A stretch of DNA of 15,438 bases from the NCBI GenBank assembly GCA_001775255.1, contig MFCJ01000032.1, positions 30,781-46,218 on the forward strand. The letters are read 5' to 3'. Source of the DNA: Candidatus Dadabacteria bacterium RIFCSPHIGHO2_12_FULL_53_21 (GTDB lineage: Bacteria; Desulfobacterota_D; UBA1144; Nemesobacterales; UBA2774). A model generated the notes under the pieces. It searched no databases. It was not told where the DNA came from and was given only the letters and a program-made list of their open reading frames with translations. The position numbers and the translations under genes were made by a program. This document shows, piece after piece, positions 1 through 7,438 of the stretch. Every line of letters starts with the position of its first letter. The first letter of the stretch is position 1.

Positions 1-175
1 GGGTCGTTTTCCCGCAGCCGCTCTCTCCGACGAGCCCTACAGTCTCGCCCTCGGAGATGGTCATATCGACCCCGTCCACGGCCTTGACGAAGTTCGTAAC
101 CCTCGAGAGGACCCCCGACTGCACGGGGAAGTATTTCTTGAGACCTTCTATTCTTACGAGCTCTTTCAGCGCCAT
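1..175 (-). CDS. Peptide ABC transporter ATP-binding protein, OppF/DppF type (partial, N-terminus only)
   Basis: Only the first 58 codons are in the window; the gene runs off the left edge. The translation starts MALKELVRIEGLKKYF and reaches a complete Walker A motif GESGCGKT at residues 50-57. The spacing and the phrase VDGVDMTI before Walker A are typical of the second (F-type) ATPase of di/oligopeptide importers, which powers uptake together with the D-type ATPase encoded just upstream. The ATG lies 7 bases after the stop of the D subunit gene, so the two are almost certainly co-transcribed and translationally linked; only a weak AGG-like ribosome site is visible. Everything after Walker A (signature, Walker B, C-terminal domain) lies outside the window, so integrity cannot be judged. 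Confidence 0.93.
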   Translation of the reverse strand, partial: MALKELVRIEGLKKYFPVQSGVLSRVTNFVKAVDGVDMTISEGETVGLVGESGCGKTT

Positions 176-182
176 GTCCGAC

Positions 183-1160
183 CTATATGGTTACCTCGTC
201 CGCCCGCCAGCACGCCGAGTAATGGCCCTCTCTGTGCTCGGAGAGGGGAGGCTCCTCTTCTCTGCATTTATCAATTGCGAGCGGGCACCTGTCCTGGAAC
301 CTGCAGCCCGGAGGGAAGCTGCCTGGGCTCGGCACAACGCCGGGTATCGCGTCGAGCCTTTCCTTGCTTCTCCTGAGATCGGGGATGGAATTGAGTAACC
401 CGACCGTGTAGGGGTGCTTCGGGTGCTTGAAGAGCTCCCTCGTAACGGCGTTCTCGACGACCTTGCCCGCGTACATTACGTATACGGTGTCCGCTACCTC
501 CGCGATTATTCCGAGGTCGTGCGTGATCAGCAGCACCGCCATGCCCATCTTGACCCGGAGGTCGTCGATGAGCTCGAGAATCCCCGCCTGTATCGTGACG
601 TCGAGCGCCGTGGTGGGCTCGTCCGCTATTAGCACCTCGGGGCTGCAGGCGAGGGCCATGGCGATCATCACCCTCTGGGACATCCCGCCCGAAAGCTCGT
701 AGGGATAGTTTTTTATCCTGCTCTCGGGGGCGGGTATGCCGACGAGCCTGAGGAGATCCAGGACCCTTTCCTTCTCTTCCTTCCTTGTAATATTTAAATG
801 AGTCCTGAGCGACTCCCCTATCTGGTCCCCTACCGTGAAGACGGGGTTGAGCGAGCTTATCGGCTCCTGGAAGATCATCGATATCCTGTTCCCGCGTAAA
901 GAGCGCATGTCGCGGTCGCTCAAATGGAGTATGTCCGCCCCGTCGAAGAGTATCTCTCCCCCCTCTATCCTGCCCGGGGGCTCGGGGATTAGGCGCATTA
1001 CCGATAGGGCCGTGACCGTCTTTCCGCAGCCGCTTTCGCCTACGACCCCGACTATCCTGCCCTGGGGTATGGAGAGGGACACGCCGCTCACGACCTCGAC
1101 CTTCCTCCCTTCGGACGAGAACGATACCGTCAAGTCTTTTATCTCGAGTGCGCTTTCCAT
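183..1160 (-). CDS. oppD: Peptide ABC transporter ATP-binding protein, OppD/DppD type
   Basis: This is a full-length ATPase of 325 residues for a di/oligopeptide importer. All nucleotide-binding motifs are present: Walker A GESGCGKT at 41-48, Q-loop Gln98, signature LSGGMSQ at 156-162, Walker B VLIADE at 176-181, and H-loop His214. The C-terminal oligopeptide-transporter domain (HPKHPYT at 246-252) carries Cys286, Cys292, Cys299 and Cys317, the four-cysteine pattern associated with an Fe-S site in this family. I chose the ATG at 1160, not the in-frame ATG at 1223, because it has an AAGGA ribosome site six bases upstream and the longer form would overlap the preceding permease gene. It works as a heterodimer with the F-type ATPase downstream, docking on the two permeases upstream. 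Confidence 0.96.
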   Translation of the reverse strand: MESALEIKDLTVSFSSEGRKVEVVSGVSLSIPQGRIVGVVGESGCGKTVTALSVMRLIPEPPGRIEGGEILFDGADILHLSDRDMRSLRGNRISMIFQEPISSLNPVFTVGDQIGESLRTHLNITRKEEKERVLDLLRLVGIPAPESRIKNYPYELSGGMSQRVMIAMALACSPEVLIADEPTTALDVTIQAGILELIDDLRVKMGMAVLLITHDLGIIAEVADTVYVMYAGKVVENAVTRELFKHPKHPYTVGLLNSIPDLRRSKERLDAIPGVVPSPGSFPPGCRFQDRCPLAIDKCREEEPPLSEHREGHYSACWRADEVTI

Positions 1161-1197
1161 TTTATATCCTTTTTCCGTCTCTCGTCGATCCCCGTCA

Positions 1198-2199
1198 TTA
1201 GTTCCCCGTGAATTTGGGGTCAATCGCGTTCCTGAAGCCCTCTCCGAGGAGGTTGAAGGCCGTCACTGTTAGAAATATAGCCGCGCCGGGGAATAGGACA
1301 AGCCACCACGCGAAATCGACGTACCGTTGTGACTGAGAGAGCACGTCGCCCCAGCTCGGATCGGGCGGAGGCACGCCGAAGCCGAGGAAGCTCAACCCGG
1401 ATTCGACCAGTATCGCCCCCGCTATGCCGAAAGTAGAGTCGACCAGCACGGGCGCGAGCGCGTTCGGGAGCATGTGTTTCATCATCACCCTGAAGTCGTT
1501 TCCGCCAAGCGCGACCGCGGCCTCGACGTACTCGAATTTCCGGAGCTTCAGGAACTCGCCCCTTATGAGGCGGGCGACGCCCGTCCAGCTCGTAGCCCCT
1601 ATTACTATCATTATGTTGTATATGCTCGGGTCCCTGAATGCCAGTATGGTCAGTATCAGAAAAAACACGGGGAACGTCATCATCACTTCGAAGAGCCTCG
1701 ACACTATAAAATCGGTAGTCCCCCCGTAATAACCCGCTATGCCCCCGAGCATGATGCCTATCACGGCCGATATGCCGACGGCGATGAACCCTATCGAGAG
1801 GGATATGCGCGCCCCGTATATCATGCGCGCGAGCACGTCCCTGCCCCTGTCGTCAGTGCCGAAGGGGTGCTCTCCCGAGGGCGGGTTCAGAATCGAATTG
1901 AGGTCGTTTTCAGTGGGGCTGTACCTCACGGGGGGGAATACGGCGAAGTCCCCGGGGCCGAGTTTCCCGCGGAGCTCCTTGAAATCCGTCCCGAAGAACT
2001 CGCTGTAGCGGAAGAGGACGGGGAAATATAAATGCCCTTCGTATTTGAGGACTATGGGCTTATTGCCCGCTAGCATGCTCTCGAACACCGCTACGAATAA
2101 AAGCAGCAGTATCACTATCAGGGCCGAGAACGCGAGCCTGTCCTTTTTGAATTTCCTCCAGACGCTCCCCCAGTATCCGACGCTCTTTGTCTCCGTCAA
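1198..2199 (-). CDS. yejE: Peptide ABC transporter permease, YejE-like (OppC/DppC family)
   Basis: This inner-membrane permease has 333 residues. TM1 is at about 22-40, the family hallmark HPFGTDDRGRDVLARMIYGA is at 111-130, and the cytoplasmic EAA loop that contacts an ATPase is at about 225-250 (EAAVALGGNDFRVMMKHMLP). Between TM1 and the hallmark is an extracytoplasmic insert of about 70 residues (NKPIVLKYEGHLYFPV, then FPPVRYS). OppC and DppC largely lack it, and it resembles the matching insert of YejE from the microcin C/oligopeptide importer; this comparison is from memory. The start codon is TTG at 2199. It shares a 4-base TTGA overlap with the stop of the upstream permease, with GAGG upstream, which points to translational coupling. 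The gene is intact. Confidence 0.92.
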   Translation of the reverse strand: MTETKSVGYWGSVWRKFKKDRLAFSALIVILLLLFVAVFESMLAGNKPIVLKYEGHLYFPVLFRYSEFFGTDFKELRGKLGPGDFAVFPPVRYSPTENDLNSILNPPSGEHPFGTDDRGRDVLARMIYGARISLSIGFIAVGISAVIGIMLGGIAGYYGGTTDFIVSRLFEVMMTFPVFFLILTILAFRDPSIYNIMIVIGATSWTGVARLIRGEFLKLRKFEYVEAAVALGGNDFRVMMKHMLPNALAPVLVDSTFGIAGAILVESGLSFLGFGVPPPDPSWGDVLSQSQRYVDFAWWLVLFPGAAIFLTVTAFNLLGEGFRNAIDPKFTGN

Positions 2200-3197
2200 C
2201 TTCTGCCCTCGAAACTTATCCTGGGGTCTATGAGCACGTAAACGAGGTCCGATATCAGTATCCCGATCAGCGTGAGGAATGCGGATATCGTGGCTATCGC
2301 CATGATCATCGGGTAATCGCGGGCGAGCACGGACTCGAATCCGAGCTGGCCTATGCCCGGTATGGAGAATATCGTCTCTATGATTACGCTCCCGCCTATC
2401 ATTGCGGGGAGTATTCCGGCAAGTATCGTGATAATCGGGATGAGCGCGTTCCTGAGGGCGTGCTTGAGAATGACCTTCGACCTCGGGAGGCCCTTGGCCG
2501 CCGCCGTCCTCACGTAATCCTCCCTCAGCACTTCCATCAGGCTCCCCTTCTGGAACCTCGAGAGGTATGCGAGGCTCCCGTAAGTGAGGCAGAATACCGG
2601 CAGCACTATGTGCCAGAGGAAGTCGGCCGCTTTCTCGGGGAAGGGATAATTCTCCGCCCCCGGCGAGAGAATCCCGTAAACGGGGAAGACGTTCCAGTAC
2701 TCCCCGCCGCCCAGAAAGAAGATCAGAATCATCGCCATCCAGAAGCTCGGGATCGAGTAAAGGATGAAGAGGACGAACGTGCTCGCCCTTTCGCCGGCGC
2801 TACCGTGCCTGACGGCGGAATATACCCCGATCGGTATGGCGGTCATGTATATGAGGATTATCGAGATGATGTTGAGCGTAATAGTGATGGGAAGCCGCTC
2901 GGCGATTTTATCTATGACGGGGCGGTGGTCCTTATATGACCGGCCGAAGTCGAGCGTGACAATCTGCTTCAACCATATCCCGTAGCGGACATATATGGGC
3001 TTGTCGAGGCCGTAGAGCCTCTTCGTCTCCTCGACTATCTCCTTCGTTATAGCCTCCGATTTTATGCCTTCTTCGAGCTGGAGCTTCCTTTCGACGGGGT
3101 TTCCGGGGGCGAGCTGGATTATGAAGAACGTGATAATCGTGATCCCGAGTAAAGTGGGTATGAGGAGTATGAGCCGCTTTATTATGTAGTCTCTCAT
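2196..3197 (-). CDS. yejB: Peptide ABC transporter permease, YejB-like (OppB/DppB family)
   Basis: This 333-residue inner-membrane permease starts with the usual TM1 (MRDYIIKRLILLIPTLLGIT), followed by QLAPGNPVE at 28-36. The EAA loop is at about 226-253 (DYVRTAAAKGLPRSKVILK). Several stretches recall YejB rather than OppB: FFLGGGEYWNVFPVYGI at 160-176, DFLWHIVLPV at 192-201, and the C-terminus DPRISFEGRS. It forms the membrane channel with the YejE-like subunit encoded next, whose TTG start overlaps its stop. The ATG at 3197 has no strong ribosome site (GGCCCGGAC lies just upstream). A promoter-like sequence ends about 16 bases before it, so a very short leader is possible. The gap to the binding-protein gene is 159 bases. 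Confidence 0.93.
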   Translation of the reverse strand: MRDYIIKRLILLIPTLLGITIITFFIIQLAPGNPVERKLQLEEGIKSEAITKEIVEETKRLYGLDKPIYVRYGIWLKQIVTLDFGRSYKDHRPVIDKIAERLPITITLNIISIILIYMTAIPIGVYSAVRHGSAGERASTFVLFILYSIPSFWMAMILIFFLGGGEYWNVFPVYGILSPGAENYPFPEKAADFLWHIVLPVFCLTYGSLAYLSRFQKGSLMEVLREDYVRTAAAKGLPRSKVILKHALRNALIPIITILAGILPAMIGGSVIIETIFSIPGIGQLGFESVLARDYPMIMAIATISAFLTLIGILISDLVYVLIDPRISFEGRS

Positions 3198-3213
3198 GTC
3201 CGGGCCAATGGGA

Positions 3214-3242
3214 ATTATATGCGGTTATCGTGAAAATATTAA
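3214..3242 (-). promoter_or_regulatory. Candidate sigma70-type promoter for the permease genes
   Basis: On the minus strand a perfect TATAAT (3214-3219) follows TTAATA (3237-3242) with a 17-base spacer. The predicted start is near 3207, about 10 bases before the permease ATG. It would provide separate transcription of the permease and ATPase genes, downstream of the stem-loop after the binding-protein gene. The consensus match is good, but host promoter rules are unknown. Confidence 0.5.
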
Positions 3243-3329
3243 GCGCGATGATAAAAAGGCGCCCTGTATCCACGCTCTGTCTGAAATTATACGGGTATGC
3301 GGTAATAAATCCCCTCTTGCGTATTGCCG

Positions 3330-3353
3330 CAGGAACAGGGAGACCTGTCCCTG
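3330..3353 (-). promoter_or_regulatory. Stem-loop after the binding-protein gene (attenuator or mRNA-stabilising hairpin)
   Basis: On the minus strand CAGGGACAGG pairs with CCTGTTCCTG: 10 bp with one G-U pair and a TCTC loop. The hairpin begins 3 bases after the TGA of the binding-protein gene. No U-run follows, so it is unlikely to be a simple intrinsic terminator. Hairpins here are well known in binding-protein operons, where they protect the upstream mRNA and lower permease expression. Confidence 0.6.
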
Positions 3354-3356
3354 ACG

Positions 3357-5024
3357 TCATTCAGCATATTTCTGGAGCCCTTGAGGCACGTACCATTCTA
3401 GGGGGTCTACACCCAGGGGGTAGACTATGACGTTCTCGAACCGCTTGGCGACGGCGACAGTCGCCTTTCGGCAGAAGAGGAACGTGTAGGGCTGCTCCTC
3501 GTTCACGATCTCGGAGAACTTCCTGTAGAGCTCGATCCTTTTCGTCCTGTCGAATTCCTGCCTCGCCTGCTCGATTAAGCTGTCGGCTTCGGCGTTTTTG
3601 AAGCCCACGAAGTTCGAGCCGCTATCGGCCTGTGTCGAGCTCCATATCTGATAGGGGTCGGACTCGACGCCCATCGACCACGCGAGGGTCACGGCGTCGA
3701 ACTTCCTGTCGTTTAGCCTCGACGTGAACACGGCCCACTCGGTCTTCCTTATCTCCATCGCAATCCCCATCTTGTCGAGCTCTTCCTTGAGTATCGTCGC
3801 TATCTTCTCCCCCGTTTCGGAGCCGCCGGGTATGAGGAATTCGAAGGCGAACTTTACGCCGTCCTTGTCCCTTATACCGTCCCCGTCGTGGTCGGTCCAG
3901 CCGGCTTCGTCGAGAAGCGCCCGGGCCCGGGCGGGGTCGTAGGGGACGGGCTTGATGTCCTTATCGTATTCGGGGCTGTTGATGTAAAAGGGGTTCGTGA
4001 CCACCGCCCCGAGGTCGAACATTATCTTGTCCAGGATGAGACCCCGGTTGACGAGGTGCGTCATCGCCCTCCTTACGCGCTTGTCCGCGAAAAAGGGCCT
4101 CGCCGAATTCCATCCTATGTAGCTGTAGTTTGGGGTGTAGTAGTTGAACTTGTCGAAGTGATTTTCGAAATCGGGGGAGCCCGTCTGCTTTTCCCACTGT
4201 ATGGGGGTGAGGCTCGCGACGTCGAGCTCCTGTCTTTTCAATACCTGGAGCGCGACCGACGGGTCCGTGATTATCCTGTATACGATTTTATCGAGGTGCG
4301 GCTTCTCCCCCCAGTAATCGTCGTTCTTCTCGAGCACGACCTCTCGGCCCGTCGTCCACTTTACGAACCTGAACGGGCCCGTGCCTATCGGGGCCCGGCC
4401 CGCGGGGTTGGTGTTGAAGTCCCCCTTCTCGAATACGTGCCTGGGTACTATCGGGATGCCGCCGCAGAATTCGAGCGCGAGGAAGTAAGGCCTCGCGTAA
4501 GTGAACCTGACCTCGTATTCGTTCACGGCCTCGACTTTCTTTATCTCCTGGTAGTAGCTCCTTAGCTGGGGGGCGTCGACCTTGGGGTCCATTATCGTCT
4601 TGTACGAGAATACGATGTCGTCCGCGGTGAAGGGGACGCCGTCTTGCCATTTTACGCCCTTCTTTATCGTGAAAGTATAAGTGAGCTTGTCGTCCGATAT
4701 GGTCCAGGACTCGGCCAGCAGCGGTTTCAGCTCGAGTGTCTGGTTGTCACGCTTGACGAGGGTCTCGTAGACGTTCCCGCCCGTGATTATCCCCTCGTAC
4801 GCGTCAGTCGCCGTTATCGGGTTGAGTGTAGCGGGCTCGGCGCTCAGGTGGTATATGAGCCAGTCTCCCTCGGCAGGCCCGGATGCGGGTTTGCCGGGTG
4901 CGGCTTCGGGCGCGTTTTCGTTCGAAGCTGTTTCCGTATTCCTGTCCTGAGACTTACATGACACAAGAGCCGATATGAGGGCTATAGAAAGGACGGCGAA
5001 GAGGAATGTTCTTTTCAATTTCAT
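3357..5024 (-). CDS. Peptide-binding lipoprotein of the ABC importer (SBP family 5, OppA/DppA-like)
   Basis: This is a 555-residue extracytoplasmic solute-binding lipoprotein that delivers peptides to the permeases encoded next. It has a lipoprotein signal peptide with lipobox LVSC (Cys23), then a Glu/Pro/Ala-rich linker to about residue 52. The family 5 fold begins near YHLSAEPATLNPI (58-70) and continues with LAESWTISDDKLTYTFTI (103-120) and GTGPFRFVKW (about 215). A DHDGDGIRDKDG loop near residue 380 resembles a calcium loop and is common in this family. The start is uncertain. AAGGAG directly abuts the ATG at 5024 with no spacing, but lies an ideal 6 bases before an in-frame TTG at 5018, which would shorten the protein by two residues. 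The gene lies 22 bases after the slipin gene, probably in the same transcript. Confidence 0.94.
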   Translation of the reverse strand: MKLKRTFLFAVLSIALISALVSCKSQDRNTETASNENAPEAAPGKPASGPAEGDWLIYHLSAEPATLNPITATDAYEGIITGGNVYETLVKRDNQTLELKPLLAESWTISDDKLTYTFTIKKGVKWQDGVPFTADDIVFSYKTIMDPKVDAPQLRSYYQEIKKVEAVNEYEVRFTYARPYFLALEFCGGIPIVPRHVFEKGDFNTNPAGRAPIGTGPFRFVKWTTGREVVLEKNDDYWGEKPHLDKIVYRIITDPSVALQVLKRQELDVASLTPIQWEKQTGSPDFENHFDKFNYYTPNYSYIGWNSARPFFADKRVRRAMTHLVNRGLILDKIMFDLGAVVTNPFYINSPEYDKDIKPVPYDPARARALLDEAGWTDHDGDGIRDKDGVKFAFEFLIPGGSETGEKIATILKEELDKMGIAMEIRKTEWAVFTSRLNDRKFDAVTLAWSMGVESDPYQIWSSTQADSGSNFVGFKNAEADSLIEQARQEFDRTKRIELYRKFSEIVNEEQPYTFLFCRKATVAVAKRFENVIVYPLGVDPLEWYVPQGLQKYAE

Positions 5025-5046
5025 CTCCTTGTATATATTTCGCGAA

Positions 5047-5808
5047 TTAGTCGCCGATGGATTTATCGAGCTTCCTGAGTAGAGGGGTGATGAGGTCTAT
5101 AGGAAGCGGGAAAACTATCGTGGAGTTCTTCTCTGACGACATTTCGGCGAGCGTCTGGAGGTACCGGAGCTGAAGGGCCATCGGGTTACGGGACAGTATG
5201 TCCGAGGCCTCGGAAAGCTTGGTCGCGGATTGATATTCCCCTTCGGCGGCGATGATCTTCGCCCGCCTTTCTCGTTCAGCCTCCGCCTGACGCGCCATCG
5301 CGCGCTGCATCTCCTGGGGGAGGTCCACATCTTTTACCTCCACGAGAGTAACTTTTATTCCCCAGGGGTCGGTGTGCTTGTCGAGCACCTCCTGGAGCTT
5401 TATGTTGAGGGTTTCCCTCTCGGCGAGGAGCCCGTCGAGCTCAACCTGCCCGAGTATGCTCCTTAGCGTGGTCTGCGCGAGCTGCGAGGTGGAGTAGAGG
5501 TAATTCTCGACCTGTATCACTGCCTTAACGGGGTCGACGACGCGGAAATAGACGACGGCGTTCACCTTTACCGAGACGTTGTCCTTCGTGATTATGTCCT
5601 GAGGCGGGACGTCCATCGTGATTATCCGGAGGCTTATCTTTGTCATCTTATCGACCATCGGGATAATCCACTTGAAGCCCGGCCCCTTGGGCTCGACTAT
5701 CCTCCCTAACCTGAACACCACCCCCCTCTCGTACTCGTTCAGTATCTTCACACCGGATAGTATCAGCAGCACTATAATTCCTATGAATATTATAAGCGGT
5801 GAAAACAT
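5047..5808 (-). CDS. Slipin: stomatin-like SPFH/band 7 membrane protein
   Basis: The 253-residue protein has one N-terminal membrane segment (about 4-20) followed by the SPFH core: NEYERGVVFRLGRIVEPKGP at 24-43, DVPPQDIITKDNVSVKVNAV, then VYFRVVDP. After that comes a charged helical stretch rich in Glu, Arg and Ala (QEMQRAMARQAEAERERRAK), which drives oligomerisation in this family. Length and order match archaeal and bacterial slipins such as PH1511. The partner NfeD protease gene lies immediately upstream (23-base gap), the standard nfeD-slipin pair in which the protease cleaves the stomatin C-terminus. The start is well set: AGGAGGTAATC immediately precedes the ATG at 5808. The next gene downstream is the peptide-binding lipoprotein. 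Confidence 0.96.
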   Translation of the reverse strand: MFSPLIIFIGIIVLLILSGVKILNEYERGVVFRLGRIVEPKGPGFKWIIPMVDKMTKISLRIITMDVPPQDIITKDNVSVKVNAVVYFRVVDPVKAVIQVENYLYSTSQLAQTTLRSILGQVELDGLLAERETLNIKLQEVLDKHTDPWGIKVTLVEVKDVDLPQEMQRAMARQAEAERERRAKIIAAEGEYQSATKLSEASDILSRNPMALQLRYLQTLAEMSSEKNSTIVFPLPIDLITPLLRKLDKSIGD

Positions 5809-5831
5809 GATTACCTCCTGAGCTAAATTGT

Positions 5832-7301
5832 TTATACCTTTTTTACCCTGAGCCTGAACCCCTGAAGCGCCTCAGTCACCCTGACCCTCTCCCCCTTGTG
5901 TACGGGCTCGTCGCTTATGGCGTCCCAGTATTCCCCGTCTATGTAAACCTTGCCTGAGGCATGGATATCCGAGACCGCGCCGCCCTCTTTCCCCACGAGG
6001 CCTTCGTACCCCATGCTGGGGGCGAGGTTCTGGGCCTTGATCAAATAGAATATCACGTATGCGAAAAATAGTCCGAAGGCGAGCGTCGAAGCGATGACGA
6101 CGTCGAAGCCGACCCTCAAGTCGGACTCCGGGGTGTCGAAAAGGAGAAGCGCCCCCAGGGCGAAGCTCAGGAGCCCGCCCAATGTCAGAATACCGTAGCT
6201 CGTGACGTATATCTCCGATATGAAGAGCGCTATGCCGAGAACGAGCAGCGCTATGCCCGCGTAGTTAAACGGCAGTATCTGGAACGAGACGAACCCCATG
6301 AGAAGGCACACCGCGCCTGCGACGCCGGGGAATACGAGCCCGGGGTTGTAGAATTCGAGCAGGAGCCCGAGCGAGCCCAGGGACAGGAGAAGGAACGCTA
6401 TGTCGGGGGTGCTCAGTATGTTTACCAGCTTCTGCTTTGCGTTCATTGCGATCCTCGTTATGACTGAGCCTTTCGTGCTGAGGATTTTTTCTCCGCCGGG
6501 CAGCTTCACCTTCCTCCCGTCCATCTCTTTAACGAGGCTGTCGAGGTCGGGCGCAATCAAGTCGATGACGTGTTTCTTCAATGCTTCTGTCGCGGTGATG
6601 GAGGAGCTCTTCCTCACGGACTCCTCCGCCCATTCGACGTTCCTCCCCCTCTCCTCGGCGATGCCCTCTATGAACGACGAGGCGTAGTTCTCGAGCTTCT
6701 CGCCCATGATGTCCCTCTCCGCGTTATCGCCTCCCGGAGAGCCGTCACTTTTTTTCGACTGTTTGTCTCCGCCGGTATTCTCGTCAGGCCCGCTCTTCCT
6801 TTCGGGCTCCTCTTTCGAGGGCGAGATCGAGACAGGGTGGGCCGCCCCTATGCTGGTGCCGGGGGCCATGGCGGCTATGTTGGCCGAGAGCGTGATGAAA
6901 ACGCCCGCCGATGTCGCGGAAGCCCCCTTGGGCGAGACGTATACGACGACGGGGACCGGGGAGTTGAGTATGAGCTTCACTATTTCCTTCGTGGAGTTCA
7001 GCAGGCCTCCGGGGGTGTCGAGGAGTATTATAAGGGCTTCGGACGATTTCTCCTCCGCTTCCTCTATTCCCGTCCGAATGTAATCGAGCGCCGCGGGGTT
7101 TATCATTCCGTTTATTTCTATAACGACGAGCTCAGGCGGTGACGTGTCTTCTCCGGCGACTGCCGGAGGGGGCGTTTCGGGGGCGACGCCGCGCCCCGGT
7201 TCTTCACGCGCCTGAAGGGCCGAGTGATGAGTACCCGCATATTCGAGCGGGAATACGCAAAAAGCGAGTAAAGTTAATATTATGGGAATCAATCTGTCCA
7301 T
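5832..7301 (-). CDS. nfeD: NfeD-family membrane serine protease (long, NfeD1b type)
   Basis: This 489-residue membrane protein has three parts. A signal-like N-terminal segment (4-20) leads into an extracytoplasmic ClpP-like Ser-Lys protease domain (about 57-255), followed by five predicted membrane spans (about 300-420) and a C-terminal NfeD OB-fold (about 430-489). Seen motifs include LLDTPGGLL (93-101), the nucleophile region ATSAG with Ser131, and AAMAPGTSIGAAHP (143-156). By comparison with PH1510 (from memory), the catalytic Lys is probably Lys202 in MGEKLENY. A charged, Ser/Lys/Gly-rich insert of about 40 residues (159-198) separates the two. It heads the block that continues with slipin and the peptide importer. 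The ATG at 7301 has only a weak GAGGG upstream. Confidence 0.95.
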   Translation of the reverse strand: MDRLIPIILTLLAFCVFPLEYAGTHHSALQAREEPGRGVAPETPPPAVAGEDTSPPELVVIEINGMINPAALDYIRTGIEEAEEKSSEALIILLDTPGGLLNSTKEIVKLILNSPVPVVVYVSPKGASATSAGVFITLSANIAAMAPGTSIGAAHPVSISPSKEEPERKSGPDENTGGDKQSKKSDGSPGGDNAERDIMGEKLENYASSFIEGIAEERGRNVEWAEESVRKSSSITATEALKKHVIDLIAPDLDSLVKEMDGRKVKLPGGEKILSTKGSVITRIAMNAKQKLVNILSTPDIAFLLLSLGSLGLLLEFYNPGLVFPGVAGAVCLLMGFVSFQILPFNYAGIALLVLGIALFISEIYVTSYGILTLGGLLSFALGALLLFDTPESDLRVGFDVVIASTLAFGLFFAYVIFYLIKAQNLAPSMGYEGLVGKEGGAVSDIHASGKVYIDGEYWDAISDEPVHKGERVRVTEALQGFRLRVKKV

Positions 7302-7318
7302 GCCCGGGCCCTCGGTTT

Positions 7319-7347
7319 AGTTTAGCCCTGTAGTCGGGAAACCGCAA
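7319..7347 (-). promoter_or_regulatory. Weak candidate promoter for the nfeD-led gene block
   Basis: On the minus strand TTGCGG (7342-7347) and TAAACT (7319-7324) are separated by 17 bases, giving a predicted start about 11 bases before the nfeD ATG. Matches to the sigma70 consensus are only 3/6 and 4/6, so this is tentative; another minus-strand TATAAT lies at 7424-7429. Confidence 0.3.
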
Positions 7348-7403
7348 GGAATAAGGCGCGGCGAGGGTGGCTGACACGCGTGAACCCGGCTCCTGAAACA
7401 GCC

Positions 7404-7431
7404 TTGAAATTCTGATGTCTCTGATTATAAT
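7404..7431 (+). promoter_or_regulatory. Near-consensus sigma70 promoter for the TPR gene
   Basis: TTGAAA (7404-7409) and a perfect TATAAT (7426-7431) are separated by 16 bases. The expected transcription start (about 7438-7439) coincides with the first base of the TPR gene's ATG, predicting a leaderless or nearly leaderless mRNA; no ribosome binding site is visible before that ATG. Confidence 0.65.
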
Positions 7432-7438
7432 TCTCCGC

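Noticed and set aside
1161..1223. Earlier OppD start at 1223.
   Set aside because: It overlaps the permease gene and lacks a ribosome site, whereas the ATG at 1160 has AAGGA and matches the family N-terminus.
2187..2939. A 250-codon plus-strand open frame opposite the YejB-like permease gene, and a similar one at 3888-4565.
   Set aside because: They are antisense shadows of high-GC genes: charged, Tyr/Arg/Glu-rich, no domain, and the opposite strand encodes clear family members.
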